Of a DNA stretch of 64,000 nucleotides, positions 1 to 9,576 are shown piece after piece; position 1 is the stretch's first letter; each line of letters begins with the position of its first letter. The notes below the pieces were generated by a model. That model searched no databases. It was not told where the DNA came from and was given only the letters and a program-made list of their open reading frames with translations. The stretch is from Lewinella sp. 4G2 (GTDB lineage Bacteria; Bacteroidota; Bacteroidia; Chitinophagales; Saprospiraceae), in contig NZ_LVWJ02000014.1 of assembly GCF_001625015.1 (NCBI RefSeq), positions 496,001 through 560,000 of the forward strand, read 5' to 3'. The position numbers were made by a program, and so were the translations under genes.

Positions 1-7
1 AAGTATC

Positions 8-1759
8 GTGTCCACAAATTTCTCTATCAAATTCGTACTCTTCTGGGCGCTGTCGCTGGTGCTAAGCAATGGGCAAGTAAACGGACAGGTCACCCTCGAA
101 CTGAGTACCGACGGAAACACCTGGGAAATATCTCCTAAAACCTTCGCCGATAGTACGGACGTCCGAGCAGAGCTCTCCGAATGGAAGGACAAACAACTCG
201 CCGGGGCCTACTGGGAAGCTTCCGTCGATACCCTCTACCGGACTGGCCCCCTGGCTTTCCGCGCCGTCACCCACACCGGCCCGCGTTACGTCTGGCGTGA
301 ATTGCGGATCCCCGGCAATGACGTGATTCGGAAATGGGTGAAAAGGGCGGGGTACCGTCCCCAGCGCTACACCCGCAGCAGCGCCCTGGACCCGGATGAA
401 TGGACGGAACTGCGCGACAGCATCGTGAGCCGCGCGGCGAACGACGGCTACCCCTTCGCAACCGTTGGCCTCGACAGCATCGAATGGCTCGCCCCCGGCG
501 AACTAGCCGCCAGACTGAGCGTCCGGACCGGCCCCCTCATTCGCGTGGGTGACGTGCGCTATCCGGAAACGGCGCGGGTAAGGCCGCTCTTCCTGCAACG
601 GTACCTGGGCCTCAGCCCGGGGGAACCCTACCGCCAAAAACAAGTCCGCCGCCTGAATGACCGGCTCGCCCAACTGCCCTACCTGAGCGTATCCGGCCCA
701 CCGCGGATCAGCTTTGAGGACAGCCTGGCCTTCTTCGATCTGCAGCTAAAAAAGCGGTCCGCCAGCCGGTTTGATTTTGTGATTGGCGTCCTGCCCGGCA
801 GTGGTACGGACGGCGGCATCCTCTTCACCGGCGACCTGAACGGGGAGCTGTATAATGGCTTCGGGCAGGGCGAACGGATCCTGGCCCGCTTCGAGCAACT
901 CCGCCCCCAAACCCAGGAATTAGCGTTGCTGGTGGATTACCCCTACGTGCTCGGCCTCCCCTTCGGCTTCGAGGGGGAATTGGACTTGTACCGGCGGGAT
1001 TCGACCTTCCTCAACCTTAACTGGCGCGCCGCGGCGACCTACCTCCGCGAAGGAAACGACCGCCTCAGCCTCTTCTGGGAAAACCGGCGGACGATCATTC
1101 CCGGCCAGTCCGATCGGTCCGAAACGATCAACCCCATGCCCAACGATACGGCCGGGGTGCGCCGCTCCTTCTTCGGCATCAGCGCCAGCCGGGTGCGGAC
1201 GGACCGCCGCTTCAGCCCCCGCCGGGGTTACGCCGCCAACCTAAGTTTAGCCGCCGGCTTCCGCAAACTACTGGACGTACCCGAAGTGGACTCCCTACCC
1301 AACAACCGCGGCCAGATCAAACTGGAGGGCGGGGCGGATTACTACCTCCCAGCCTTTGGCGGAGTGGTCGTCTACGGTGGCCTCCGCGGCGCGGCCCTGT
1401 TTGGTCGGGACCAGGTCCTCATCAACGAACAGTTCCGCCTCGGCGGCGCCAACCTGCTGCGGGGGTTCGACGAGCAATCCATTTTTGCCCGCGACTACTT
1501 GGTGGCCACCCTCGAACTCCGTCTACTCCTCGGCGGTAACGCTTACCTCTACACCTTCGCCGACGCCGCCCGCGTCAACGGCCGTAACCAGACCCAACCC
1601 AAACTGGAAATCGATTACCCCCTGGGCTTCGGCGCCGGCGTCAATTTCGAAACCCGCGCCGGCATCTTCGGCCTCAGCCTGGCCCTCGGCCGCAGCAACG
1701 GCGTCCCCTTCGATGCCGGCAACCCAAAGGTCCACCTAGGCTACCTCAGCGTATTCTGA
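8..1759 (+). CDS. Omp85/BamA-family outer-membrane barrel protein
   Basis: An outer-membrane protein of the Omp85 superfamily (BamA/TamA-like surface antigen), which inserts or exports proteins across the outer membrane. The N-terminus is hydrophobic and looks like a signal peptide of about 25 residues. Residues of roughly 90-240 look like POTRA-type periplasmic repeats, and the rest is a beta-rich barrel. Near residue 485 is LRGF, matching the conserved (V/L)RGF motif of barrel loop 6, and the protein ends in the hydrophobic-aromatic strand LGYLSVF typical of porin C-termini. At 583 aa it is shorter than BamA (about 800), so it has few POTRA units and is probably not the essential BamA. The start is a GTG only 8 bases into the window; a start further upstream cannot be excluded. 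Confidence 0.8.
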   Translation: MSTNFSIKFVLFWALSLVLSNGQVNGQVTLELSTDGNTWEISPKTFADSTDVRAELSEWKDKQLAGAYWEASVDTLYRTGPLAFRAVTHTGPRYVWRELRIPGNDVIRKWVKRAGYRPQRYTRSSALDPDEWTELRDSIVSRAANDGYPFATVGLDSIEWLAPGELAARLSVRTGPLIRVGDVRYPETARVRPLFLQRYLGLSPGEPYRQKQVRRLNDRLAQLPYLSVSGPPRISFEDSLAFFDLQLKKRSASRFDFVIGVLPGSGTDGGILFTGDLNGELYNGFGQGERILARFEQLRPQTQELALLVDYPYVLGLPFGFEGELDLYRRDSTFLNLNWRAAATYLREGNDRLSLFWENRRTIIPGQSDRSETINPMPNDTAGVRRSFFGISASRVRTDRRFSPRRGYAANLSLAAGFRKLLDVPEVDSLPNNRGQIKLEGGADYYLPAFGGVVVYGGLRGAALFGRDQVLINEQFRLGGANLLRGFDEQSIFARDYLVATLELRLLLGGNAYLYTFADAARVNGRNQTQPKLEIDYPLGFGAGVNFETRAGIFGLSLALGRSNGVPFDAGNPKVHLGYLSVF

Positions 1760-1774
1760 CCCCACACAAGACTA

Positions 1775-1832
1775 CCCGTCCCGAAGGGCCGGCCTACGTA
1801 GCGGTGGCACACCGTCAGGTGGCCCACTCTAC
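1775..1832 (+). repeat. REP-A intergenic repeat, copy 1
   Basis: A 58-bp element beginning CCCGTCCCGAAGGGCCGGCC and ending in GGTGGCCCACTCTACA. Near-identical copies lie at 23035-23092 and 23160-23217, and an inverted copy at 33722-33779. It holds short palindromes (CCCGAAGGG-like, GGCCGGCC) and shows no coding potential. It sits between two convergent genes. Confidence 0.75.
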
Positions 1833-1897
1833 AATGCGACGGTGGCCCAACCCACAATGCGACAACTACCCTTCCGATTAAACAAAGAATACCCACC

Positions 1898-3043
1898 CTA
1901 CCCCCTCCCAAAAAAAAGCCCCAAAACCGGCCCCGGCAACAACAACAAAAACAAGTACTCCGGCTCCACCCAGTCCACCGCGTACCCCAGTAGTTGCAGG
2001 CTACCGATCGTCACCGCGAAGCCGATACAGTTCACAATCGTCAGGGCCGTCCCCTTGATCTCCGGATCGGCCGCGCCGGCCACCAGCGTCGAAAACAGGG
2101 GGGAATCTGCCACAACCACCATCCCCCAGAATATCAGGAAGGGCAGAAAAACAGAGGCCGGCGCCAAGAAGAACAGCGGGGATAACAAACAACAAAGCCC
2201 GGAGGCACCAAGCGCAGTCCGTGCCGTCCGTCGCACCCCGTAAGTGGCACTGAGTTGGCCACCAAATACGCAGGCCAGGGCACCAGCGGCAATTATCCCG
2301 AAAGCCCAGAGGGAAAGAGCATTCGCCGTGCCATCGCTGCCAAAGTAGGCCAGCAGCCAAACCGGAACGAAGGCCCAGAAGGCATACAATTCCCACATAT
2401 GCCCGAAGTAGCCGAAGGCCGCGGCCCGGAAGGATTTGCGTTGAAAAACGCGGAGAAAGGACGTCAGTTGTACCCCTTGTCCTCCGCGGCGGTGAGGACC
2501 GTCCGGGACCAGCCACCACATGGATAAGCCTCCCAGTGCGGCGAGGGCGGAAGTGAAGTAGAGGATCAACTCCCAGGGTAGCGCTCCACCAAGCCCTTTA
2601 ATGAGGTGGGGAAAGGCCGTGCCCAACACCAGAGCGCCCACCAGATATCCGAGGGACCGCCCCAGGCCCTCACGGTAATAATCAGCGGCAATCTTCATCC
2701 CAATTGGATAAATGCCCGCCAGGAAAAATCCCGTCAAAAACCTTCCGGCAAGGAGCGTGGGGTAGGTACTCATTTCCCACGTCGCACTTAGGTTGGACCC
2801 GGCTGCGGCGAGGGCCGAGAAGAAAAAGACCTTCGAAGGGGAAAAACGATCCGCAATGGAGAAGACCGCAAAAACGAGTGTTCCGACAATGAATCCAATC
2901 TGGACCGCAGAGGTGATGTTCCCCACGGCGCCTACGGGCAGGCCGAAAGTAGCGGCCAGATCTCCCATCACCGCATTACCCGCAAACCAAACGGAAGTAC
3001 AGCAGAACTGAGCCAGTACGATGGTAGGAAGAAGGTGCTTCAT
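1898..3043 (-). CDS. MFS transporter
   Basis: A 381-aa integral inner-membrane protein made almost entirely of hydrophobic segments, about twelve, with the spacing of a major facilitator superfamily carrier. After helix 2 is a short loop with SIADRFSPSKV, resembling the MFS motif-A loop (G-x-x-x-D-R-x-G-R/K), although the leading glycine is not obvious. The cytoplasmic loop of about residues 180-200 is basic. Substrate cannot be told from sequence; exporters of sugars, nitrate or drugs share this fold. The next gene on the same strand, a LysE-type exporter, lies 41 bp upstream, so the two may be cotranscribed. Confidence 0.8.
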   Translation of the reverse strand: MKHLLPTIVLAQFCCTSVWFAGNAVMGDLAATFGLPVGAVGNITSAVQIGFIVGTLVFAVFSIADRFSPSKVFFFSALAAAGSNLSATWEMSTYPTLLAGRFLTGFFLAGIYPIGMKIAADYYREGLGRSLGYLVGALVLGTAFPHLIKGLGGALPWELILYFTSALAALGGLSMWWLVPDGPHRRGGQGVQLTSFLRVFQRKSFRAAAFGYFGHMWELYAFWAFVPVWLLAYFGSDGTANALSLWAFGIIAAGALACVFGGQLSATYGVRRTARTALGASGLCCLLSPLFFLAPASVFLPFLIFWGMVVVADSPLFSTLVAGAADPEIKGTALTIVNCIGFAVTIGSLQLLGYAVDWVEPEYLFLLLLPGPVLGLFFGRG

Positions 3044-3084
3044 TGCGTGGAGGGCGCGGCTTTAACCACGTCACGATGGGGAAG

Positions 3085-3699
3085 TTACCACCAAACCCTT
3101 AGCCCCAGCACCAACCCAAACATCCCCAGCGCCAACGCCCCAAACCGCTGCACCTTGATTACCATCTCCGGCTGCAAAAATTCTCGCAGCTTTTTAGCAG
3201 AGAGCACTTTAAGCGTATCCGTCAGAATGATCGTACCCAGGATGCCGCCGTAAATAGCCCAGGCGGACGGCTCGGGGAGGTCCCGGTCGTGAATCTGGGT
3301 AATGGAAAACACCGTCCAGAAACCAATGGTAAATGGGTTGAAGGCATTGATGGCTACCCCCTGCAAAAAGGCACCCAGCACGCTGCGCCGGGTCCGGATC
3401 CGTTCGCTGTCCGCCTCGATGATGACCGGGGGGCGGAACCACATGATCGTGGCCATCCCGACCAGCAGGATCATCCCAACCGTGCCCACCACCTCGGCGA
3501 AATAGGGGTAAGCCGTAAACTTCGTCACGGCCCCCATCCCGTAATGGGTCAGGAGCACGTAGATCAGGTCGCTCACCCAAATGCCCGCCGCCCCCACGAG
3601 CGCCATGAACGTCCCCCGTCGCAAACTCAGTTGCAACAACAGCACCAGGATCGGCCCCACCAGCAAGCTGAGGATCAGGCCGGCACGGATACCTTCCAA
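3085..3699 (-). CDS. LysE/RhtB-family amino-acid exporter
   Basis: A 204-aa membrane protein of the LysE family, which exports amino acids or related small molecules. The N-terminus has the family pattern GIRAGLILSLLVGPILVLLL, close to the GxxxGPx motif of LysE helix 1. About six hydrophobic segments follow, and NAFNPFTIGFW near residue 118 matches the second family signature (N-P-x-x-x-x-F/W). Length is normal. It lies just upstream of the MFS transporter on the same strand and may form a two-gene transport operon with it. The substrate is unknown. Confidence 0.82.
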   Translation of the reverse strand: MEGIRAGLILSLLVGPILVLLLQLSLRRGTFMALVGAAGIWVSDLIYVLLTHYGMGAVTKFTAYPYFAEVVGTVGMILLVGMATIMWFRPPVIIEADSERIRTRRSVLGAFLQGVAINAFNPFTIGFWTVFSITQIHDRDLPEPSAWAIYGGILGTIILTDTLKVLSAKKLREFLQPEMVIKVQRFGALALGMFGLVLGLRVWW

Positions 3700-3893
3700 G
3701 ATGTAGGATACGGTTGGGATTACGCAGGGGATTTTACAAAGGAGCAGGAAGGTAGGGAGAAAGAATAGGTGTTTACACGGACAGCTAAATCACTACAATT
3801 CCCGACTGACGTTCCCGGTTTGGAACACCACGATAGGCCGGACCACGAAGTAGCTGAGTAGCAAATCATTCCTCACTAATCAAATATCAACTA

Positions 3894-4364
3894 TTACATA
3901 CCCCCCGGTTCATCCGCCAAAATCTGATCCGCGTGCACTTTCGTCTTCACCTTGGTGTACACCCGGTCCACAATACCGTCTTCGTTGATCACCACCGTGG
4001 TTCTGAGCACACCATCGTATTCCCGGCCCATGAACTTCTTCGGCCCCCAGGTGCCGTAGGCGTCCATCATCTTGTGTTCCTCGTCCGCGACCAGCGGCAT
4101 GGGCAGGTCGTACTTGTTGATGAACTTCAGGTGCTTGGCGGGTTTGTCCGGGCTCACGCCGAGGAGCTCGTACCCTTTCTCTTTCAGCACGTCGTAGTTA
4201 TCCCGTAGCGAGCAGGCGGCGGCAGTGCAGCCGGGCGTATCGTCCTTGGGGTAGAAGAAGATGATGAGTTTCTTCCCGGCGTAATCGGCCAGGCTTACGG
4301 TGGATCCGTCCTGCAGGGTTCCGGTGAAACCGGGGGCTTTATCGCCAGCTTTGAGTGTCGTCAT
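3894..4364 (-). CDS. bcp: Thioredoxin-dependent peroxiredoxin (BCP/PrxQ type)
   Basis: A 156-aa cytosolic peroxidase that reduces hydrogen peroxide and organic hydroperoxides with thioredoxin as electron donor. The peroxidatic cysteine is C46 in the motif YPKDDTPGCTAAAC, with the resolving cysteine C51 five residues on, the arrangement of the atypical 2-Cys PrxQ/BCP class. Length is typical. The gene is divergent from the small membrane protein at 4454, and about 90 bp between them hold the promoters. Confidence 0.93.
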   Translation of the reverse strand: MTTLKAGDKAPGFTGTLQDGSTVSLADYAGKKLIIFFYPKDDTPGCTAAACSLRDNYDVLKEKGYELLGVSPDKPAKHLKFINKYDLPMPLVADEEHKMMDAYGTWGPKKFMGREYDGVLRTTVVINEDGIVDRVYTKVKTKVHADQILADEPGGM

Positions 4365-4453
4365 GGCAAGGGAACGGCTTCCCCTGGGATAGGTTTATTA
4401 ATTCGCTGAACCCTGCTTTTGCCCGGGCGTTAGGAAGGCAAACCCCAAATCCA

Positions 4454-4657
4454 ATGCGCCAAACCCTCGTCATGCTAGGCGTCCTCACCGTCGCCGTGGC
4501 CGTTTACTGGCCCATCCTCCGCATCGCCAGGGCGGATCTGGCCGCCCGCACCCGCGCCGGGCTCAGCAACGGTGGGGTTTACGCTGTACTGCTACTTCCA
4601 CTCGTCGGGCCGGTGCTTTACTTCATCTTTCGGAAGCACTTTTCGGTTGGGGAGTAG
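4454..4657 (+). CDS. Small two-helix membrane protein (PLDc_N-like)
   Basis: A 67-aa protein with two hydrophobic stretches, residues about 5-25 and 43-60, separated by a charged loop. The second helix, LLPLVGPVLYFIFRK, resembles the membrane-anchor domain found alone or at the N-terminus of phospholipase-D-like proteins (PLDc_N). I chose the ATG at 4454 because a longer frame from 4355 would overlap the peroxiredoxin start and its extra residues are not hydrophobic. Role unknown. Confidence 0.6.
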   Translation: MRQTLVMLGVLTVAVAVYWPILRIARADLAARTRAGLSNGGVYAVLLLPLVGPVLYFIFRKHFSVGE

Positions 4658-4713
4658 ATTGTAGAGTTGGCCTTACCAATCCCACCATAGCGGTGATAAC
4701 GTTCCAGTCGATC

Positions 4714-7700
4714 TTACCGCATCAACACCACATCACCGGTGTAAGAGACGACCTCACCGGTAAAGAGCCGGACCTGGGCCCGGTAGATAAACACGGCGGG
4801 GTTCATCAGTTTTCCGTCCAGGCGCCCGTCCCAGCTGGCCAAGTCGGAGGCGGGGTCATTGGATTCGCTGCGGAATACGCGGCCACCCCAGCGTTGGTAG
4901 ACTTCCAGGGATTCTACGGCCACCACCGCCGGGCCGGGGTAGATCCGGAAACGGTCATTATTACCATCCGAATTGGGGCTGAAGGCGGAGGGGATGTACA
5001 CCAGATCCTTGCGGTCAACGATCAGTTGGAGTTCGGCGTCGATTACGCAGCCGGAGGGGTCCACGGCAGTCACCGTAGCTGCGCCGGTGGCCGGAGGGCG
5101 GACGCTCAGAAACGGACAATTTGTACAAGTATCTCCGAAGGTCGTCCGCAGGAGGTAGGGCAGGCTGTCCGGGACAAAGCCTAGCGGGCCAACCTCCACG
5201 CTATCTCCCAGACGAACGAAACGGTCTGGGCCCAAATCAAAAGCGTAGCCCTGTCCTTCGCCAATCATGACCGTATACGTCGTATCGCAACCATTCGGGA
5301 TACCCGCCCGTAGCGTATACGAACCGGCCGCCAGGGAATCAAACCGGGGGACCATACGCACGGCGCCACCGGCGAGTTGGTATTCGAGGCCGAGGGAGTC
5401 GCCCAGGATCACGAGGCTTCCATCGTCGGCACCGGGGCACGTGGCCGCCGCGGCCGTCAGCGTAAGGGTGGGGACGCGGCTGGGCACTACGATGATGCTG
5501 TCCTCGGTCGTGCAGCCGGCGGAGTTGGTTACCGTGACTCCGTACACGCCCGCCGGCAGGTTGGTCACTTCGTTCGTTGTTGCTCCGTTGGCCCAGCGGA
5601 TGTCCACCAGCCCGGCGCCCGGCCCGATCGTCACCCGCCCGGCACCTGCGGCAGCGCCCCCGCAATCCTGAGCCGTGGTTTCGGTACTTACAGCGGGAGT
5701 CGGTGCCACGAACAAGGCCAGCGTATCCGGCGCCGTACAATCAGCCGCGGTGGAGGCGATAAAAGTTCCCGCGCCACCCCGGTTTGCGCCGTCGAAAAAG
5801 AGGCTATCGCCGGGGCACAGCGTCATTTCCTGCCGCGCGCCCGGTAGCGCATCGGTGACCTCAACGAGGATGCTGTCCGTACTGATGCACCCGCGGCTCA
5901 ACTCGGCGGCGACGAACAGCATCGTGTCCCGCTCGGGGGTAAAACGGACCGTTGGGCAGTCGTCGCAGTCCAAGTAAGTGCTGCTCGTCCACTGGTAATT
6001 ATTGAAGCCATTGAGGCTAAATACGAGTTCCTGGCCGAAGCAGATAATGGTGTCCGGCCCCAGGTCAATCTTCGTGGTCGGCTCCGTTATCACGCGCATC
6101 GTATCGCGCCCGATCCGCCCGCAACTATCCGTGGCTTCCACCCAGTATTCGCCGGCTGCGAAAGCCGTAAAGGTCCGTTCGGTCGTCCCGTCCACCCAGC
6201 GGTAACTGGCGTATCCCGGAGGCGCGGCGAGGGGTACGACGCCATTGTCGCACACCGTTTGGTCCGGTCCAAGATCAACGGGATCCGGGCGCTGCCGCAG
6301 GTGCAGGGTGATGGTGTCCGTAGCCACGAAACCGCAGGAATCCGTCGCCGTGAGCCAGTACGTCCCCGGCGCAAAGACGGTAACGCTATCGGACGTCTCC
6401 CCAGTGGACCACTGGTAAACCGCAAAAGAATCGGCTACACCCAGGCGGACGGGGACGTTATCGCAAAGCGTAGAATCTTGGGGTAACATCAGAGTCTGGG
6501 ATGGCAAACAACAACAGGTGAAAGCCAGGTCCGGATCGTCACAATCCGTGAGCCCATCGTCGTCATCGTCGAGGTCATTATCACAGATTTCGATATCGTC
6601 GTCCGTAGGGCCTCCGGGGTCACCGTCGTCGGGGCAGGTATCCCGGCAGGCGACGGTACTGAGGAGATCACCGATGGGTTCCCAGAAGAATTCTTCCCGT
6701 TCTACCGCTAGTGGCTGGCTTTGGAATTGGCTTACGCTCATCCGTACGGCAACGTCTAAAATATCGGGGTCGTACTCCCGGTTGGTGAGGCAGTCATTGG
6801 CAACGGTACCATCTTCCCGCAGGAGATTCATAATTGGTATCGTGTTGCCGGAACCAGAAAGTTGATTCCCGACCAGTAAGGGTTGATCCCCAATGGCATC
6901 TAACGATCTGCCTAAAGGTGTAGTGGTGCGGTACAGGTTTTCGTAAACATTGCCCCACAGGAGCTGGCCGTCTGTATCAAACCGTAATAAGGTTGCATCC
7001 CTGAAGGCTAAATTCAGCGTCCGTGCGCCTAGGTAGAGGAACCCTGTGGCCGTAGACTTTAAAGACTGTGCCCGGTATCCAAACAAGATGGGGAGGCGTT
7101 TTACCCAGAGTAACTGGCCGTCCAGGTTCGTACCGTACAGGTGAGTCTGCCCGGTGTTTACCATGGATGTTTCCGCCATCGTGATGACGCGGTTGCCCGT
7201 AATGGCTACGTCAATATTAGCATCAAGGATGTCCTGCACGAACCTGCGGGTAAACACCAGACTACCATCGGGATTGAAACAGGCCAAGGTGGGATTGATG
7301 CTATTTGCCCGGCGTTCCATGGTAGCCACGTACACTCGGTTCGAGGCCGCATCGTAGCGTGCCCTTCTGAAGTCGAGGTACTCCCGCCCAGTTAACGTTT
7401 GCGAAGTAGTAAGTGGCCCTCCGGTAGCCGGATCTATTCGTAAGACAACCCCCTGGCTGAGGCCCGCCAGCCCTACGTTGGTCTGGTTGATATTGCCGAA
7501 CAGCAGGTAGTTCTGGCCCGGCCCCGGCTGCACCAGGGTGTTGATGCCCAGCCGCCCAGAAGCAGTTGAATAATTAAAGGCCCAGTTCACGTCTCCGGTA
7601 GTGCCATCCACGCTGAAAAGGTGGGTTACAAAGGAACCCGGCACTCCCGCGGTTACCAGGCAAGCCAGGTTACCCGCATCATCGAGGATCATCTCCCTGA

Positions 7701-9471
7701 CCGGGGCCCAGTTACGTTCCGGATAAAGCTCGGTGTGCCACACCTGGTTGAGATCAAGATCGAAAAAGGCGACATAGGGGCCATTACTCGTATTCCCCCC
7801 GACGTAGTAACCCGTCGGCGCGTGGAGGACCGTGCTAAACAACGTACTCCGGCCAAAGTCGCCCCGCTCGAACTGAGCGGCGAAGGGCGCCGTACAACCG
7901 GGTTCCTGAAAAGGACAGTCAGGACCAACGCAGGGCGGCCGGCTGACGAAAACCAGTCGGCACCGGGTCTCCGCGCAGAATCCAAAATCCGCCGCCAGAC
8001 AAATCTCGTACACCCCCGCGGTGGGGAAGGTAAAGGTGAGATCCCTGCCCGTAGGTGAAGCCACCACACCGTCAACCGTCCACGTTTCGGAGGCCACTGC
8101 GCTGCTGGTATTCGTAAAGGTCGCCGGCTGCCCCACCTCGATGGAGGCCGGGATGCCGAATGAGGTCTGGCTAGTACACTCAACTCGTACGAATTGGGTA
8201 AGGGAGTCCGGACCACACAGCGGGTCATTGCTGGATACGACGAGCTGGAGGCGGAAGAAACCCTCCACCGGGAATTGGCGACTAAAGCTAGTCCCCGACC
8301 CTTCGTCCGTTTCGTTGACGCTCCACGTAAAATTATCTCCGTTGGTTCCGGTGGAACTGAAGTTGATAGTCGTCCCTACCTCTACCGTCACGTCCCCGCC
8401 GATGAAGTTGGCCGTGATCGGTGCCGGGCAGGGGACCTGGCAGGCGAGGCTGGTCAACAGACTTTTGCGGCGGCCAGTAAGGAAGAACTCCATCCGGTCG
8501 CCCTGCCCGGGAGTGAACTCGTGGCGGCAATCCTGGCGGCCGTAATCCATGTAGTTGTAGAAGTGGTCGTCCTGGTCCGTCGCGAAGCCGGAGTTTGTGT
8601 CCGTCGTACAGCTGTTGGCCGATCCGTTGCAGGGGACGCCGGCGCGGGAAGCATCGGGCGGGGTATCGCAGACGCGGTCGCCGTCCTGTAGGCAGTCATC
8701 GTTTTTACAGCCACCGTCGAAGGTATGGGCGAGGCCGAGGTAGTGGCCCAGTTCGTGGATGAGGGTAGTGACGCCGGCCTCGCCGCCGGTCAGTCCGCGG
8801 GCTTCGACCACAATTCCGTCGAATTCCCGACCGTGGGCCGAAGGGTAATAAGCGTAACCCGCCACGCCACAGCCAAAACCGAGGCCACAGATTTCGTCCA
8901 CCACCCAAACGTTGATGTATTTGGTCGGGTCGAAGCGTCTCAGGTTCTTGAGGGCGAGCTCATCGTCCGTAGCCGTGAGACTGGTGAGGGGTGATTGGGT
9001 CCGGGTGATACCGCTCGTTGGCTGGTTATCGGGCGTCCGCCGCGCCAGACAGAATTGGATGTCGGTGTCGGCCCCCGTCCCCCGGTCGAAGTAGCCCTGA
9101 TTGGCGAAGGCTTGGTTCGCAAAGTCGAGGCTGCGCAGGATGTCCGCGTCCGGAATGTTCTCCGCCCCGCCGTTGTGGACGACGTGGAAAACGATGGGCA
9201 GGGTGTAAGCCGGCATCAGGCTTTTGGTGGCGGTCGGCGAACGCTGGCTTTTTTGCCAGGCTTGCTCCAGGATCGCTTCCTCGGTCTTTAGGTCCGGGTA
9301 GCGGTCCAGTAGTTGTTGGTTGGCCTGGCTGGTGATGCACCCCGTCAGCAAGTCGGGTTCGGTGTTTTGCCCTGCTAATTGGTTCCAATGCAGGCTACAT
9401 AAAGCCACCAGGAGCAGTGGCAGTAGCCGGCCGCTCGCTTTAGTTCCGAACCAATACGTGAAGGTGTTCAT
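4714..9471 (-). CDS. Secreted M43 (pappalysin-like) metalloprotease with PKD and T9SS type B domains
   Basis: A 1585-aa secreted protein. A signal peptide (about residues 1-35) is followed by an M43-family zinc protease domain. The active site is HELGHYLGLAH near residue 239 (HExxHxxGxxH), with the Met-turn NYMDYG about 70 residues later and the paired cysteines usual for M43B. Next come two PKD-like segments (about 350-520), a beta-propeller-like stretch, a very acidic insert around residue 990 (DLDDDDDGLTDCDDPD, a calcium-binding or MopE-like pattern), and several SprB/PKD-like repeats. A gliding-motility-associated C-terminal domain (IPSAFSPNSDGNNDRF to the final VVLMR) closes the protein. 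That domain marks type B cargo of the type IX secretion system, so the protein is probably exported and surface-held or released. Substrate unknown. Confidence 0.88.
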   Translation of the reverse strand: MNTFTYWFGTKASGRLLPLLLVALCSLHWNQLAGQNTEPDLLTGCITSQANQQLLDRYPDLKTEEAILEQAWQKSQRSPTATKSLMPAYTLPIVFHVVHNGGAENIPDADILRSLDFANQAFANQGYFDRGTGADTDIQFCLARRTPDNQPTSGITRTQSPLTSLTATDDELALKNLRRFDPTKYINVWVVDEICGLGFGCGVAGYAYYPSAHGREFDGIVVEARGLTGGEAGVTTLIHELGHYLGLAHTFDGGCKNDDCLQDGDRVCDTPPDASRAGVPCNGSANSCTTDTNSGFATDQDDHFYNYMDYGRQDCRHEFTPGQGDRMEFFLTGRRKSLLTSLACQVPCPAPITANFIGGDVTVEVGTTINFSSTGTNGDNFTWSVNETDEGSGTSFSRQFPVEGFFRLQLVVSSNDPLCGPDSLTQFVRVECTSQTSFGIPASIEVGQPATFTNTSSAVASETWTVDGVVASPTGRDLTFTFPTAGVYEICLAADFGFCAETRCRLVFVSRPPCVGPDCPFQEPGCTAPFAAQFERGDFGRSTLFSTVLHAPTGYYVGGNTSNGPYVAFFDLDLNQVWHTELYPERNWAPVREMILDDAGNLACLVTAGVPGSFVTHLFSVDGTTGDVNWAFNYSTASGRLGINTLVQPGPGQNYLLFGNINQTNVGLAGLSQGVVLRIDPATGGPLTTSQTLTGREYLDFRRARYDAASNRVYVATMERRANSINPTLACFNPDGSLVFTRRFVQDILDANIDVAITGNRVITMAETSMVNTGQTHLYGTNLDGQLLWVKRLPILFGYRAQSLKSTATGFLYLGARTLNLAFRDATLLRFDTDGQLLWGNVYENLYRTTTPLGRSLDAIGDQPLLVGNQLSGSGNTIPIMNLLREDGTVANDCLTNREYDPDILDVAVRMSVSQFQSQPLAVEREEFFWEPIGDLLSTVACRDTCPDDGDPGGPTDDDIEICDNDLDDDDDGLTDCDDPDLAFTCCCLPSQTLMLPQDSTLCDNVPVRLGVADSFAVYQWSTGETSDSVTVFAPGTYWLTATDSCGFVATDTITLHLRQRPDPVDLGPDQTVCDNGVVPLAAPPGYASYRWVDGTTERTFTAFAAGEYWVEATDSCGRIGRDTMRVITEPTTKIDLGPDTIICFGQELVFSLNGFNNYQWTSSTYLDCDDCPTVRFTPERDTMLFVAAELSRGCISTDSILVEVTDALPGARQEMTLCPGDSLFFDGANRGGAGTFIASTAADCTAPDTLALFVAPTPAVSTETTAQDCGGAAAGAGRVTIGPGAGLVDIRWANGATTNEVTNLPAGVYGVTVTNSAGCTTEDSIIVVPSRVPTLTLTAAAATCPGADDGSLVILGDSLGLEYQLAGGAVRMVPRFDSLAAGSYTLRAGIPNGCDTTYTVMIGEGQGYAFDLGPDRFVRLGDSVEVGPLGFVPDSLPYLLRTTFGDTCTNCPFLSVRPPATGAATVTAVDPSGCVIDAELQLIVDRKDLVYIPSAFSPNSDGNNDRFRIYPGPAVVAVESLEVYQRWGGRVFRSESNDPASDLASWDGRLDGKLMNPAVFIYRAQVRLFTGEVVSYTGDVVLMR
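5641..5658 (-). repeat. GC-rich 18-bp dispersed word, in CDS
   Basis: On the minus strand reads GGCGCTGCCGCAGGTGCC, inside the M43 protease gene, where it encodes Gly-Ala-Ala-Ala-Gly-Ala. Confidence 0.65.
6287..6304 (+). repeat. GC-rich 18-bp dispersed word, in CDS
   Basis: Reads GGGCGCTGCCGCAGGTGC on the plus strand, antisense to the M43 protease gene. The encoded residues (HLRQRP) differ from those of other copies, so the DNA word is conserved rather than a peptide. Confidence 0.65.
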
Positions 9472-9576
9472 CTCTACTTCTTACCGTCTTTTCAGGAAGA
9501 GACGGTTGCTAAAGGTACAGTTGTACGTACCTAGTAGAGATTAGCCGATAAAATTTAACGTTGCGCGTCTCCCCGC

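Noticed and set aside
1842-2243. Plus-strand frame opposite the MFS transporter end
   Set aside because: Overlaps the MFS C-terminus, is proline- and asparagine-rich, and has no supporting motif.
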